Shown here one piece after another: positions 37,601-47,817 of a DNA stretch of 64,000 bases. The first letter of the stretch is position 1. Each line of letters starts with the position of its first letter. The translations under genes and the position numbers were made by a program. Below the pieces are notes generated by a model. The model was not told where the DNA came from. It saw only the letters and a list, made by a program, of their open reading frames with translations, and searched no databases. This DNA is from Megaustenia siamemsis (lineage: Eukaryota > Mollusca > Gastropoda > Stylommatophora > Ariophantidae): assembly GCA_032433765.1 (NCBI GenBank), contig JAVIAB010000101.1, positions 58,436,092-58,500,091 of the forward strand. Reading direction: 5' to 3'.

Positions 37601-37750
37601 CTCGCTCGCGACCTGTGCATGTTTCGTCGGAGCGGCCATTGTTCGCACATTCCAGAATCCTATTTTTGTTGTTGTTTTAGGGCCGAAAAAACTATCACTA
37701 CTATCTACTGCTAATTTACACATTCTGTATCAGGTCTACGTTTCATTAAC
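34680..37750 (-). mobile_element. RTE-D LINE (SR2/RTE-clade-like), intact ORF
   Basis: A non-LTR retrotransposon with an uninterrupted main ORF, a short 3' UTR of about 100 bp and a 3' tail of GATA-type tetranucleotide repeats (TCTATCTATCTATTGAC on the plus strand at 34683). The 5' UTR is not delimited; 37750-37960 has no clear boundary. A 14-codon upstream frame starts at about 37764, overlaps the main ORF start and terminates inside it; RTE elements are known to have a tiny overlapping ORF1, but here it may be chance. Confidence 0.88.
34781..37723 (-). CDS. RTE-D endonuclease/reverse transcriptase, 980 aa
   Basis: The protein would nick target DNA and copy the element RNA in the nucleus by target-primed reverse transcription. 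N-terminal APE-type endonuclease, residues about 20-265: GFWNVRT (22-28), LSEMRW with the catalytic Glu (52-57), QCYAPT (122-127), MGDFNAKVG (158-166), NQIDH (226-230) and SDHN (254-257). Linker 270-460. RT about 500-780: NNKAAGEDKL, FIDFKKAFD (motif A, 627-635), GVKQGCILSP (motif B, 685-694) and FADD (motif C, 728-731). The thumb and C-terminal region has ACESW (851-855), WSYVGHVMRR (908-917) and KRKRGRP (934-940). The start is the first Met after an in-frame TGA nine bases upstream. Length fits RTE-clade proteins, with which the arrangement (as in schistosome SR2) agrees. No stop or frameshift, so it may be recently active. Confidence 0.9.
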   Translation of the reverse strand: MCKLAVDSSDSFFGPKTTTKIGFWNVRTMAAPTKHAQVASEMDRYDLDILGLSEMRWPGTGRRSIDNKIVVFSGREDGKHREGVGIMMTDKAARSLLEWEPVNSRLIRIRYKTKHGRLSIIQCYAPTNEADDEVKDDFYNQLQQLINKIPKHDLLIVMGDFNAKVGQDNAGVEHVMGREGCNTTSQNGERLIELCLIENLVIGGTLFPHKNIHKTTWISPDDRTSNQIDHLCIKQQFRSSLIDVRAYRGADVNSDHNLCIGKIRLKFRNQQKRSITHKIDSHKLKDEAIKEKFNIELSNCYSALGEIDLDINEMWDSQSKILMTAAEASAGLKKMEKRAWISDTTWKYIRERREAKRAMTNVKTELGKVLAKATYKELDNKVKSSARRDTRAYIDNLAEKAETAAITGDSRTLYTVQKMLTNTYTSSGTPILDKSGLMLTTSADIKARWAEHFKEILNRPLPHSLIDFEAETPAAELDVNLDDFTLSEIETTLKLMTNNKAAGEDKLTAEILKAIDSHNLIHLQKMFNIIWKTEKTPHKWKKGIIVKIPKKGNLRDCNNWRGVTLLSVASKLFCKIILNRIKDSIDTVMREEQAGFRKGRSCLDHIFTLRLILEEHIEKQKPFVLNFIDFKKAFDSIHRDSLWKILKQYGLPSKIINIIKDMYDGYTCAVRTEEGLSECFPIETGVKQGCILSPLLFGIVMDFIMKKCCTGNKGIEWIQGDHLEDLDFADDIVLISNQIKTMQENTNELSSIASKIGLEVNHEKTKVMKSLIPTSDKIYMENKPVEEIDHFIYLGSHIDREGDTSKEIRIRLAKAAMSFRSLEKLWKSKIISTNTKLRLFKSNVLSTLTYACESWKTTRDIETKLNAFENKCLRKILGIEWNEFKTNEEIREIANQPLISSVIKKRRWSYVGHVMRRDNNRIAKQALIWETTGKRKRGRPRETLRRTLMREARAAGIGSLNEIELLAQNRDRWRDLIKYL

Positions 37751-37961
37751 AACATCGTTTTTACGATAGCGGCTTGTTAAACCTCTGATCAACGGTTCTA
37801 TACCAAGCCGGAGAAAAATAATTCCTCCATTTTGGAAACAACCGGAAACGGAAATAGGAAAGTACAAATATACAATTTATTTCCGGTCTGTGATCGTTAC
37901 CCTATGCTATAGTCATTGAGAACGCCTTCGTGTAAGACACTGCTACAATAGCTAATTTTTT

Positions 37962-38190
37962 TAGTTAGCTGCGTGGCAGTGTGCCAAGCGTTCGCTTCTC
38001 GTGGCAAGGCGCGGTGCCAGGGAGTACGGGTTCGATCCCGCTTCGGACCATATATTGTTCGTCGTTTTTTTCTGTTGTTGTTTGCCTGCCAATTTTTCCG
38101 AGTGCTAACACATACTTCTTTGTTCTATTATTCCCTAACTATAAATTATCTGATTTACCATTATCATTATTTAAAAAAAAAACAAAAAAC
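37962..38190 (+). mobile_element. tRNA-derived SINE, second family
   Basis: The head has an A-box-like TTAGCTGCGTGGCAGTG and a perfect B box GGGTTCGATCCC at 38029-38040, ending CTTCGGACCA. A roughly 130-bp unrelated body follows, ending in an A-rich tail near 38171-38188. The head is too irregular for a working tRNA. I could not define target duplications. Confidence 0.65.
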
Positions 38191-38211
38191 TTTCCAAGTT
38201 AGTTTTAGTAA

Positions 38212-38340
38212 CCAACGGTTTCCTCTACGCCATGCTAGGCGTCGTGTGGAGAATATGGTGTAAGTGGACGTAATTTTCTGTCCACGACATTTTTTTGGGT
38301 GATGTGGTCGATATCACGTCAGACCGTATATTTAGTAGGC
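38212..38340 (-). mobile_element. SINE S1, decayed partial copy
   Basis: The plus strand here follows the plus strand of S1 copy 2: an ACGCCA...GGCGT palindrome, then ATATGGTGTAAGTGGAC, TTTTTTTGGGTGATGTGGTC and a CACGTCAGACC end. The body is recognisable but diverged and the tRNA-like head is missing. Confidence 0.55.
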
Positions 38341-38344
38341 CTAC

Positions 38345-39439
38345 TAGTACACTGTTGCAAACATGCACATAGTAAATGTTACTAGGGCAAGTTAATAATT
38401 AAATGAAACACAAATATTACCTTTTTTTGTTTCAATTTTTTTTTTAATGTGCAAATTGAAACTGCTTTCAGAAAATAAACAGGGCAAAAAGACGCGCTTG
38501 CAATTGAGACACAAATATACCGCTGTAACAGTGGATGTAAGGATGTAAGGAAATAATGTATTTGGTGACAGTATAGGGAGAATTGATAGAACCATCGTGT
38601 GTTTAGTGAAAGTGACATTCACAAGATGGTCTGTGAGCTGGTTGTTTGGGTGAGTAGAGATAGGAGAATCTCGTAATTGAGAAGGAATGGTGAAGAGTCA
38701 CGAGAAGTAAATAGACTTAAGAGCGTGAGGTGTTTTCATTGACTGGGGTACTGACATGGGGTAGTTTTCTATTGGTTGAGACATGAGATACTTAAGAGCC
38801 TGCGCAGAGAGAAATCGACAAGAGATTACATGTAAGCTAAGTAGGAAGAAAGGTCGACCCACGCCGCTAGGGCGTTTGTTCATTGTTAGTAGTACATAGT
38901 AAACGCTCTTTTAGTTATAAGTGTATAGGAAGAGATCACATGTAAGATAAGGAGGTAAGGAGACACTGTCGATCTAAGTTAGTAGAGAAGTGGATCCTTC
39001 ATGTTAGTTAGAAGTATATAGGAAGGGCTATTTTGTAATCATAGTGTGGAGTGACACTGAGCAGACTAGTGAAGAAGTGTCTGTAAAGAGATGTTCCATG
39101 AGCTGGTTATGACGTGGACATTACGTTGGTTGTTAAGTTCTGTACAATGTTTAGAGAGTGTGGCCAGAGATAAGTGATGTCAATGAGTGAAGAGAGAGCC
39201 ATGAGATTAATTACACGAGTTCGGAGGTAATTGGAACCTCCTTATCATTTATTTTGATACACGAGCGGTTATGTTGAGAACCTCTGTTAAGTGGATTATG
39301 TAAAAAAGTATTGCTATTCTTTTGTACAAGAGACATGTGTGTGCAGTCAATTTCATGTAGAACAGGTGTGACGTATACCGACCCAACAGAGGAACCAGAA
39401 CACAACGCGAAGATAGACAGTTTATACCTAACGACTGAA
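38345..39439. other. Unassigned, purine-rich sequence with a two-copy local repeat
   Basis: No gene found. Two related blocks, AGAGATTACATGTAAGCTAA near 38820 and AGAGATCACATGTAAGATAA near 38933, mark a diverged tandem duplication of about 113 bp. Composition resembles LTR-type regions elsewhere in the window (47.8-48.5 and 60.6-61.6 kb), but I cannot define ends. Confidence 0.35.
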
Positions 39440-40329
39440 CTCATTTAAGAAAGGAAAAATAAAAAAAATAGAAAAAAATGGTATGAAAGAAGCTTTACGT
39501 GATAAGTGGACGACACAGACTAAACGACGTTTCGGCCCTATAGGCCTTCAGCAGCAACAAACAAAAAAACACACACCCAAAACTAATAACGAAACAACCA
39601 AAACAAAAACAATCGAAATGTGTTAAAGAAAACAAAATGATCTATCCATTTGTGTAAACAGAGGTCAAAACGAAAAGGAAATAGCAACCACGTGCGGCTG
39701 TCGTGAACGTACAGAAACGTGCAGAAATGTGCGGAAATGCACGCAGAACAAGAGGAGTTCACACAGGGGTCAGTGTGCAAACACAAAGGAGAAAGAAAAG
39801 AACAGCAGACCAACAAGTGCTCAAAAGACAGCATGAGTGAGATGTCCAAGAGTGGGGTACAATAAAAACAAATAAGGGGTAAGGAGCACAGAAAAAAGGT
39901 ATAGAGAAGAACACCGAAGTGTCTCATTGGGGACTCGAGGAGGAGAACTATAAATAGGATGGTTTAGTAAGTAGACCAAAGAACCCAAATATGTGCAGTA
40001 GAGAAGGCTATGCAAAAGGGAAGGAGCATCCAAAAGGAAACTATGTGTATGAATGTGATACATTCATACCTCGTGGGGTCAGCGAACCATACTGGACTAT
40101 GAGGCGATTTTCCAAAGTATAGCGGCTGCGGTCGCCAGAGTGACAAAGGACGTCGTTTACCAGTGACACGGATGTCGTCTTTGCCCTTGTGATCAGGGGA
40201 GTCGTTTAGTCTGTGTCGTCCACTTATAACGTAAAGCTTCTTACATACCATTTTTTTTCTATTTTTTAATTTGTTCTCACATTCAGCTTTACTGCAGCTT
40301 CGCATTTTTATGCCTCATTTAAGAAAGGA
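39440..40329. mobile_element. Inverted-repeat element with a 16-bp target-site duplication
   Basis: The direct repeat CTCATTTAAGAAAGGA occurs exactly at 39440-39455 and 40314-40329. Between them, about 70-bp inverted repeats (39457-39528 and 40199-40270) share GTGGACGACACAGACTAAAC or its complement, a HindIII-containing AAGCTT segment and a run ending ATACCATTTTTTT-type. The interior of about 670 bp has no protein domain; its open frames are low-complexity. A hairpin of the GGCC...GGCC-GAAAC type is at 39529-39554 (minus). A long duplication favours insertion by target-primed reverse transcription (nonautonomous LINE- or Penelope-type) over a DNA transposon; this is inference. Confidence 0.7.
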
Positions 40330-40374
40330 GCGATGGTGGCACTTCTATTAACTCCCGTATTCACATCTTAGTAC

Positions 40375-40820
40375 ATCACGTTGTCAACATGCTTGCAGTT
40401 GAGACACACATATACACGTTGTCAACATGCTTCCAGTTGAAACACGCATATACCACGTTATTAACATGCATGCATTTGAGGCACACATATACCACGTTGT
40501 CAACATGCTTGCAATCGAGACACATATTTACCACGATGTCAACATGCTTGCAGTTGAGACACACATATATCACAATGTGAACATGCTTGCAGTTGGGACA
40601 CATATATACACGTTGTCAACATGCTTCCAGTTGAAACACACATATACCACGTTATCAACATGCTTCCAGTTGAAACACGCATATACCACGTTATCAACAT
40701 GCTTGCATTTGAGGCACACATATACAACGTTGTCAACATGCTTGCAATCGAGACACACATTTACCACGATGTCAACATGCTTGCAGCTGTGACACATATA
40801 CCACGATGTCAACATACTAC
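40375..40820 (+). repeat. 39-bp minisatellite, about 11 copies
   Basis: The unit is CACGTTGTCAACATGCTTGC plus AGTTGAGACACACATATAC. The order of variants (GCTTCCAGTTGAAAC, then GCATTTGAGGC, then GCAATCGAGAC) repeats, so there is a higher-order unit of about six monomers. The period is a multiple of three and both strands look open; the open frames are by-products. Confidence 0.93.
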
Positions 40821-40824
40821 CCTC

Positions 40825-41805
40825 AGCGTATTCTATTTTCAAATCAGGGTTTAATATGTCATCCTCAGTTAATGATTCCCCGTCGGTGCTGATATCCTCA
40901 CTACCGGTACTTAAATACAATGTATGGATGTAGTCAGAATCATCAGATCACATTTATTTTATTGGTAAAACAATAAGTGTTGTAGACACTCGTTGGAAGA
41001 GACTTGACTAGTAAATAAAAAAAATTGTCGTCTTGAGGGTCAGTAGTTTAGCGTGCTCTTGAGATTACAATTTTATAAATTAAACTGACAATAATAATGT
41101 GTTTTTACTTTTTATTCAAATATTGCATATTAATTTTAATATTGTGATTTCTCATTATTCCACGTCCACCCCCTCCCAACATTATCTCGTATAAATTTCG
41201 ACTAATATCAGCGAACTGATCGTTGAGAATGTTATAACCTTATCGACCACACAACTCTAAAAATCATGTGCCAACAAATATATAACAAAATATGGCCACG
41301 AACATATTGTTTCATCCACGTGGCGAAACCGAGCTCTCCACTAGTTTTTATTATTATTGATAAAATGTGCAATTTTGCCGATTCAAGGAACTTACTTACA
41401 TCTTGCAGCTTTTTTACAAGCCCATCGTTCCCTTTCTGCGAAAAGATGTAATTTAACATCCAATAAATAAATCAGAACGTGTGGTACAGTGGCTGTGTCG
41501 CTTAAAGAACTTTTATTCTTAGAGCCGACCGCAATCTCGTCTCAGTACGACAGTGTAGGTCAGTTGTTTGTCATTTAGAGTAATGTTAGCAGGGGTGACG
41601 AAGGGGGAAACATCTGTCTGGGGATGGAAGTCGGGAGTACGGGCATGAAAGTGGAGTAGAACGTTACACGTGATAATGCTCTCGTCCTGTGATGTGAAAC
41701 AAGGAATTCTCCAGAAAAATTGTCTCTCTGATCTGCCTAGTTTAATCAAGATTACTTCAATATAAATTATGCATTCTCGCATGGCAAAAGGGAGGTACTG
41801 TACAA
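40825..41805. other. Unassigned sequence
   Basis: Nearly 1 kb of AT-rich DNA. No gene, SINE or LINE recognised; small frames at 41232-41451 and 41519-41782 lack features. Confidence 0.4.
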
Positions 41806-42275
41806 TCCGTTTCAGACAATAGAAACATGAAAAAGAGTCCTTAAATGTTATGTATAGCCAATCTTAACTTATGGATGTGATTTATGGACAGTAGGACAGG
41901 AGACAAGAAAATCACTGGAGACTGTAGAATATGGTTTTACAGAAGAATGTTGAGAAAACCATGGGCAGCTAAGAAGAGTAATGAAAATGTTCTGAAAGAG
42001 ATCAAAACAAAAAGAGAGCTGATTTTCAACATTAGGCAGAAACAAACATAATTGTTTGCCATGTAATGAGAAGAGAACAACTGGACTATATTGTGACAAC
42101 TGGGAAAATTGAGGCACGAAGAGATATAGGGAAGCAGAAGAAAAAATACCAAACAGCTTAAGAGAAAGGTTAGACAGAATGTCAACAGCAGAAATGATAA
42201 ATAACTGTCCGGATAGAAACTTGTGGATAGACATGATCACCTACGCCAACATTGCCTAGTACTAGATGATGATGA
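41806..42275 (+). mobile_element. RTE-A LINE, 5'-truncated 3' end
   Basis: The DNA aligns with 22187-22650 of RTE-A from the thumb region (AGAGTCCTTAAATGTTATGT) through GGTTTTACAGAAGAATGTTG and the terminal ATGATCACCTACGCCA. Multiple small indels break the frame. Confidence 0.8.
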
Positions 42276-42279
42276 TGAT

Positions 42280-42590
42280 AGCATGGAGATTTAAAAAGAA
42301 ATTATTTCGTCGATGGATCTTATTGACCTCATCGTATGTGATGTTATTGTGGTCCTGCCTATAAAGTTGAGGCCAGTCCAGTTATATGATCGTTTGCTCG
42401 ATGCTGTACATCATCATGTAATGTGCGACACGCATATAAACATGTAGTCTGTTAATAAAAAATGTTATTTGGAGCCTGTGTTCACACAATTAGCGGAGTT
42501 AAATCATGTTCTTGGTAGCGTGTGTTTAAACTCACTGTACATTGTAAATAGCGGGCAAATAAATTGAGCTTTTGAGGTATTTACGAGTCA
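42280..42590. other. Unassigned sequence
   Basis: Flank between two LINE fragments. Nothing recognised. Confidence 0.35.
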
Positions 42591-42594
42591 CTAT

Positions 42595-43215
42595 CATTGC
42601 ACTCCGAACAAGTCTATAGGTGCTCAGATCCCCTCATCAGCAACTCCCACAGTGTCCAGCGACTGACGACTCCAGTTCTGTGTTGGTTGATAAATCTTCT
42701 TACACGCCCACTAAGTTTCTCGTTTTTGGCTGTGCCCATCTTAACTCCCATCTCTTTCATCCGAAGGAGTGGCGTGGGCTCATGGTTTTCATAGCCCTGT
42801 GTCCTTCTCACATCTCGGAGGCATTGATTATATCCGCCGATCCATTGGTTGCCCGTCCTCAAACGATAGCGCAGCTAGCCAACTTGTCCGCTCTTTCATT
42901 TCCCGTTCTCCCGCATATCCTGGGACGTACTTTAAGGTGACCTTGCGTAGCTTTGACGTCTGCAATGCTCTGACCATATCATGCGCACAGAGCCCGTCTC
43001 TACTTTTCTTATCAAACTTATCGAATCACTCAGTATGCAGGCATTGATATTGTCTTGTGACTCTAACTAGAAGAATGCCCTGGTCACCGCCACCACCTCC
43101 ATCGTCATAATACTCGTGGTTGTAACGTAATCTCCACTGTCTTACTTGACCATTCTGCCTGCCAAGCGAGCTGTAAATGTCCGTGCACTTCTTTGGTGTC
43201 GTATTACAGATCAGT
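42595..43215 (-). pseudogene. RNase H LINE 3' end, decayed
   Basis: On the minus strand the DNA corresponds to the RNase H region and C-terminus of the copy at 54.66-55.33 kb. The best piece is 42614-42862, with GTAKNEKLSGRVRRFINQHR then GVVSRWTLWELL. Upstream, 43070-43215 matches the first RNase H block at DNA level, although stops and frameshifts remove the catalytic TDGS reading frame. It is truncated at the 5' side. Confidence 0.75.
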
Positions 43216-43511
43216 ATATGAATCCGTAAATAAATATAACAAGGCACTTTGTATGTAACAGATTCTGATGTGTGTGGCATGTGTTGTTTGAATAGAGAAG
43301 TCCTGAAACTGACTACGACTTTTATATATCTACTGTTATAGACATGTGATTTTTGAAAATATGAATCAAATGAACCGCTTGTGACTTGCAAACTATTGAG
43401 GTTTGCAAGAAGTAACTAAAATATAAGGTCATTTGAAACATACTGTAGTGATGTTCATTACATGAACATGTGATGATGGAAAGAGAAAAAGAAGGGGGGG
43501 GGAGATAGAGT

Positions 43512-43564
<53 letters not shown>

Positions 43565-44460
43565 ACAGAATGAAATCATTTATATCATTTATGGATGGTG
43601 TTTTTCACATTGTCTTTCCTTGTTAGACTATAGCACTTACTTTCGACAACCACTCCTTCTTATTTATGTATACATCTTTTATATGTTCTTTCTTAGCCAT
43701 TATGCGTTAGCCACATATGAACGAAGAGCCGCGACTTATCATAGCCAAGTCTATAACGTGTTTAGTTCATGTGATGCAACTATATCTAAGTGCATCTAAC
43801 GTGTTTATCTTCTGTGTGTTCCGTTTTTGTCGCTTTTGTTTATTTCTGCGGAAAGGCAATGTTAGAATAATAATACGTCATTGTTTGTTTAACTTATTTA
43901 GCAAGAAACTGCCACAACCAATTTTTGTTCGACTCGTTTCTTGCTTACTCTCCAACATTTTCTTTTCCTTTTCGACATCTCCTGTCAGAAGTGATGACGT
44001 CACTTTCAGAGCAATCTGTAACAAGAATTACAAGCAAAAGAGAAGCCAATAACAATTTATTTATATTTTTTTTTATGACTTTTCATCTACTTCTATAACA
44101 TGTTATATACATAACTCACATTGCTCTCTCGGTAATTAACATCCTGGTTTAGTAGTGTTTTCTAAAATAGCAAGGCGTTCAAGTTAGATTATTATTACTT
44201 AGTTGTGTTTATGTCTGAAATTTCAATGAATGTTTATAAATGCTCAACTTAGTCTCATCAACACAACAGAAACGTGTAGACATATCCCAAGCGTTGTGTA
44301 TTGATACATTATGTACCTACAATTCCAATAAGTAACGCGCACATACTTTAGGCCTAGCCTCTCACACTTCGATCTTTTAATGCCATCACGCTTGCCCTGT
44401 CGTGTTTTCCTTCTTCGATGATGTCGTTTGGGCTGCATCTGAATACATACACATACCGTC
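43216..44460. other. Unassigned, with (GA)n microsatellite
   Basis: No gene recognised. A (GA)n run of about 45 bp lies at 43516-43560, preceded by a G9 run. Hydrophobic small frames at 43560-44052 have no support. Confidence 0.4.
43516..43560 (+). repeat. (GA)n microsatellite
   Basis: Pure AG/GA dinucleotide repeat of about 22 units. Confidence 0.97.
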
Positions 44461-44461
44461 G

Positions 44462-44690
44462 TCATAGATTATTTCGTCGCTGAACGTCGATGCTGTGGAT
44501 GGTCTAGACTCACGTGCACTTACTCAGTCGCACGGTCCAGAACCCGTTTCCACGTTATAAACTGGCCAACTCCAGTAATTATCTCTTCAGCACGCGGATA
44601 CACTGAGAGCCTTTCACAAATTAAATGAATTACGCGTCCTTTAAGACAGACCGGCGTAAACAAACCGCCATTTTTGACGCGTTCAATAGT
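44462..44690 (-). repeat. Interspersed repeat R250, minus copy
   Basis: The reverse complement aligns with 55989-56235: GACCATCCACAGCATCGAC, CTGGACCGTGCGACTGAGT and a distal AAATGGCGGT block are shared. At the other copy it is directly followed by the RNase H LINE 3' end, so it may be the 5' leader of that LINE family. Confidence 0.7.
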
Positions 44691-44694
44691 GCAA

Positions 44695-44775
44695 TCAACA
44701 ACAAGGATGAGGATACGTGATTAAATAAGGAAATTGTAACAAAATGCAATGAATTGAAAGAAGCAAAGTGATTTA
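44695..44775 (+). mobile_element. RTE-A-like linker fragment
   Basis: AACAAGGATGAGGATACG, then TTAAATAAGGAAATTGTAAC and AAAATGCAATGAATTGAAAG, aligns with 20835-20905 (the NKDEYKRLNKEIV segment). About 80 bp only. Confidence 0.6.
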
Positions 44776-44869
44776 CATCAAATAGAAAGCGCGTACAATC
44801 CCATAATCCCTTTAAATATCAATAAAAACAAACAAATAAACAGAAAAGTTAACTGGAAATCAGCACTTA

Positions 44870-45140
44870 TCTGTGAGTCCTCTGAAAAGGCCAGCAAACA
44901 GTGCGCCATATTCCCCGGAAGTACTTCTTCGGATGATGGAAATGGGAGTTAAGGTGGGCACAGCCAGAAATGAGAAACTTAGTGGCCGTGTAAGAAGACG
45001 TATCAACCAACATAGAACTGGAGTAGTCAGTCGCTGGACACTGAGGGAATTGCTGAGGAGGGGATCTGAGCCCCTATGGACATGTTCGGAGTGTAATGAT
45101 GATGGCCCGCAAATAACTCAATAACTCAATAAATTATGTA
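44870..45140 (+). pseudogene. RNase H LINE C-terminus
   Basis: The frame 44873-45124 encodes the end of the RNase H LINE protein: GTARNEKLSGRVRRRINQHR, then GVVSRWTLRELLRRG and LWTCSECNDDGPQITQ. The terminal CxxC pair is shared with the copies at 54.66 and 45.5 kb. No RNase H catalytic region is present, so it is 5'-truncated. It ends with AATAACTCAATAACTCAATAA. Confidence 0.75.
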
Positions 45141-45144
45141 CCTG

Positions 45145-45525
45145 CATGAATCTTCTGTCCTGTCAGGGCATTGTTTGTATTTTAGTTAAAAGAATCGCTA
45201 TTTTGTCGGTGTTTACATGCATCTGTTGCTGCAGATATGTGAAATCCAGTATGCATCTTGAATAAGCTTGCACAACATAATGAGCACCATTTTACTTACT
45301 TCACTGATGTAACCTAGGGAGGCCGTGAGCTGTAAATATTGAAGGGTTTTTCTTATGGAATAATGGTACAATTATAAAACAGTCTATGTATTTGTTTACG
45401 AAATAAACATTGTTCTGTCACTAAAGAGCAAAGTCTTTCCTATTCATTCAGTGCTGTCATTATCCGTCGCCTTCAGTTTTATAATTCTATGCAATCTATT
45501 AAATTAAATGTTATTCTATTCATGG
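45145..45525. other. Unassigned sequence
   Basis: AT-rich flank with nothing recognised. Confidence 0.35.
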
Positions 45526-45529
45526 AATC

Positions 45530-46180
45530 ATTTTCACTGCAGTCGAGGCATCCCATATCCGCTTCAACGACCCATCCCAGCATTTCTTGAAACATATGCT
45601 GACAGTTTGTCGTTGTAATGTGTTGATTATAGATACATCTGATTTTCACATTCAGCGCTCCGGATCGACCAGGCCCTCTGCCACCTTTACACTTCTCAGT
45701 TTCTCATTATATGCATCATAGTCCCACCCATTTACGTCCAATTCTCTTAAGGTATGAAGAACACACTTGACGATGTACTCTTTGTCCAGAGTAAGCGAAC
45801 ACTCTGTGACAGAGCAGCCAGCGAGCTTATCGTCAATTTCATGACGATGTGTCCCAGCGTGCCCTGGACAGTATACCCATGTTAGCGCGTCCACCTTAGA
45901 ATAATTGAACAGATAAATCCACTCCTACCACTGAGACTCTAAAGCTACACTTACCAGGTTCCCTAGCCACTTCTCGATCCTGTAGGTACGCCACAAAACC
46001 CCATCCACTGGGCTGTCCGTGGGGTACAGAACCGTCGGTGGAGATGATCGGGTCCTGGGGTGAGAACGCTGTTTTCCATGGAAATTTCCTATGTTTTTTC
46101 ATGTTTTCAGGCCTAATGTTATTCAGATCACATACTCTCCCTATGGACTCCGCTGTCTCGACCATCCACGCCTAAGGCAC
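45530..46180 (-). pseudogene. RNase H LINE remnant, second lineage
   Basis: Minus-strand frames show an RNase H start, PIISTDGSVPHGQPSGWGFV (46060-46000 area), and separately the end, LTWVYCPGHAGTHRHEIDD KLAGC (45880-45820 area, with the HAG motif). The middle, which should hold the catalytic Glu and second Asp, is deleted or scrambled. Downstream, near 45545-45620, a degenerate C-terminal cysteine pair (GCLDCSEND) matches the SECNDD-type end of the other copies. It is too diverged from them to be a recent sister. Confidence 0.65.
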
Positions 46181-46590
46181 CCGCCCAAGATCGCACCCGA
46201 TTCAGAATATAAGGTTTGATTTATGTTCCTTACCATGTTCAAATAACACCGGATGTGGGAAGAGCTATGCTCAATAAATGAAGTAAATACCTCATAGAAC
46301 GAATAGGTGCATCGCAGGAACATCAGAGAAATGTCGTATATTTTAATGCTGAATGGTTTCCAACCTTGCAATCTGAGTAGACGAGAGAGTGAGCATAACA
46401 AAACCACAAACCATTAGTGAGATCACCACAGACTATATAAACGAGAATTGTAACGATATGATGGAGGTTCGTCCTGGCCATGATCTTGATCGCGCTGACA
46501 TCTCTCCCTGTTTTTTGAATGACCCTGCTCGAGTGATAATTAAAAGAAAGGGACCTATCAAATGCTTTTGCCTAATACTTAAAAAAAAAT
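46181..46590. other. Unassigned, contains a small plus-strand frame
   Basis: The frame starting at 46389 has about 60 unique residues (acidic, including a MMEVRPGHDLDRADISPCF-like segment) before it runs into the 30-bp array. It has no known domain, and I cannot tell whether it is real. Confidence 0.2.
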
Positions 46591-47490
46591 ACCACATAGA
46601 TAACGGCAGAAAAAAAAATAAAGATCACAGAGATAACATCAGAAGAAATAGAGACCACAGAGATAAAGGCAGGAAAAATAGAGAGCACAGAGATAATATC
46701 AGAAACAATTGAGATCACGGAGATAACGGCAGAAAAAATAGACCACAGAGATAACGGCAGAAAAAAAGACCACAGAGATAACGGCAAAAAGTAGAAGACC
46801 ACAGATATAACATAAGAAAAAATATAGATCACAGAGATAAAGGCAGAAAAAAAGAACACCACATATATAACATCAGAAGAAATAGAGACCACAGAGACAA
46901 CGGCATGTAAAATAGTGACCACAGAGATAACATCAAAACAAATAGAGACCACAGAAACAGCGGCAGAAAAAAATAGAGACCAAAGAGATAAGGGCAAAAA
47001 AGAGACCACAGAGATAAGGCCAGATAAAATAGAGACCACAGAGATAACATCAGAAACAATTGAATCCACAGAGATAACATCAGAAAAAAATATAGACCAC
47101 AGAGATAACATCAGAACAAATAGAGACCATAGAGACAACGGCAGGAAAAAAATTGAGACCAAAGAGATAAGAGCAAAAACAATAGAGACCACTGAGATAG
47201 CATCAGAAACAATTGAGTCCACAGAGATAACATCAGAAAAAATATAGACCACAGAGATAACATCAGAAACAATTGAGTCCATAGAGATAACATCAGAAAA
47301 AATATAGACCACAGAGATAACATCAGAACAAAAAGAGACCATAGAGACAACGGCAGGAAAAAATTGAGACCAAAGAGATAAGAGCAAAAAAAATAGAGAC
47401 CACTGAGATAAGGCCAGATAAAAAAAAGAGACAACAGAGATAACATCAGAGAAAATAGAAGACCACAGAAGTAACGGCAGAAAAAGGAGA
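46590..47490 (+). repeat. ~30-bp minisatellite, about 30 copies
   Basis: The unit approximates GAGACCACAGAGATAACATC plus AGAAAAAATA, with A-run length changes that shift the period between 28 and 32 bp. Unit variants ACGGCAG, ACATCAG and AAGGCCAGAT alternate. The 332-residue minus-strand frame over it (Ser/Val/Phe/Leu-rich) is an artefact of the repeat. Confidence 0.92.
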
Positions 47491-47815
47491 TAAAAACATT
47501 GCAAGGAGTATTTTTTTGCGTTCCTTACGGAAAAAAATATAGAAGGTGTAATTGTGCACAGTATACACAATCAGCGGTATGGAGTCACATGATTTTCTAC
47601 TTTTTTAAAAATGAAAACAAACGACTAACTTATATGCTGTATGACAAAATTTACCGAATCGCACGACTATTCACATATTTAAGACGCAAATAACATGTGT
47701 TTCTATTAATATTACCATCATTTCTAGATCATTTTACTTACTTCTGATGTAAAAAATCCCAGCTGAAGGAACAGAAAATCTCTTGTTAGGAAAACTTTGT
47801 TTCTGGACGAGATAT
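47491..47815. other. Unassigned sequence
   Basis: Flank; nothing recognised. Confidence 0.35.
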
Positions 47816-47817
47816 AT

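Noticed and set aside
37962..38050. Possible functional tRNA gene with a perfect B box.
   Set aside because: The head does not fold into a convincing cloverleaf with a discriminator, and it is followed by a body and an A-rich tail, so it is a SINE. The same applies to 31120 and 57223.
46572..47570. A 332-residue minus-strand frame, hydrophobic and membrane-like.
   Set aside because: It is the complement of a purine-rich 30-bp minisatellite, so its hydrophobicity comes from composition.
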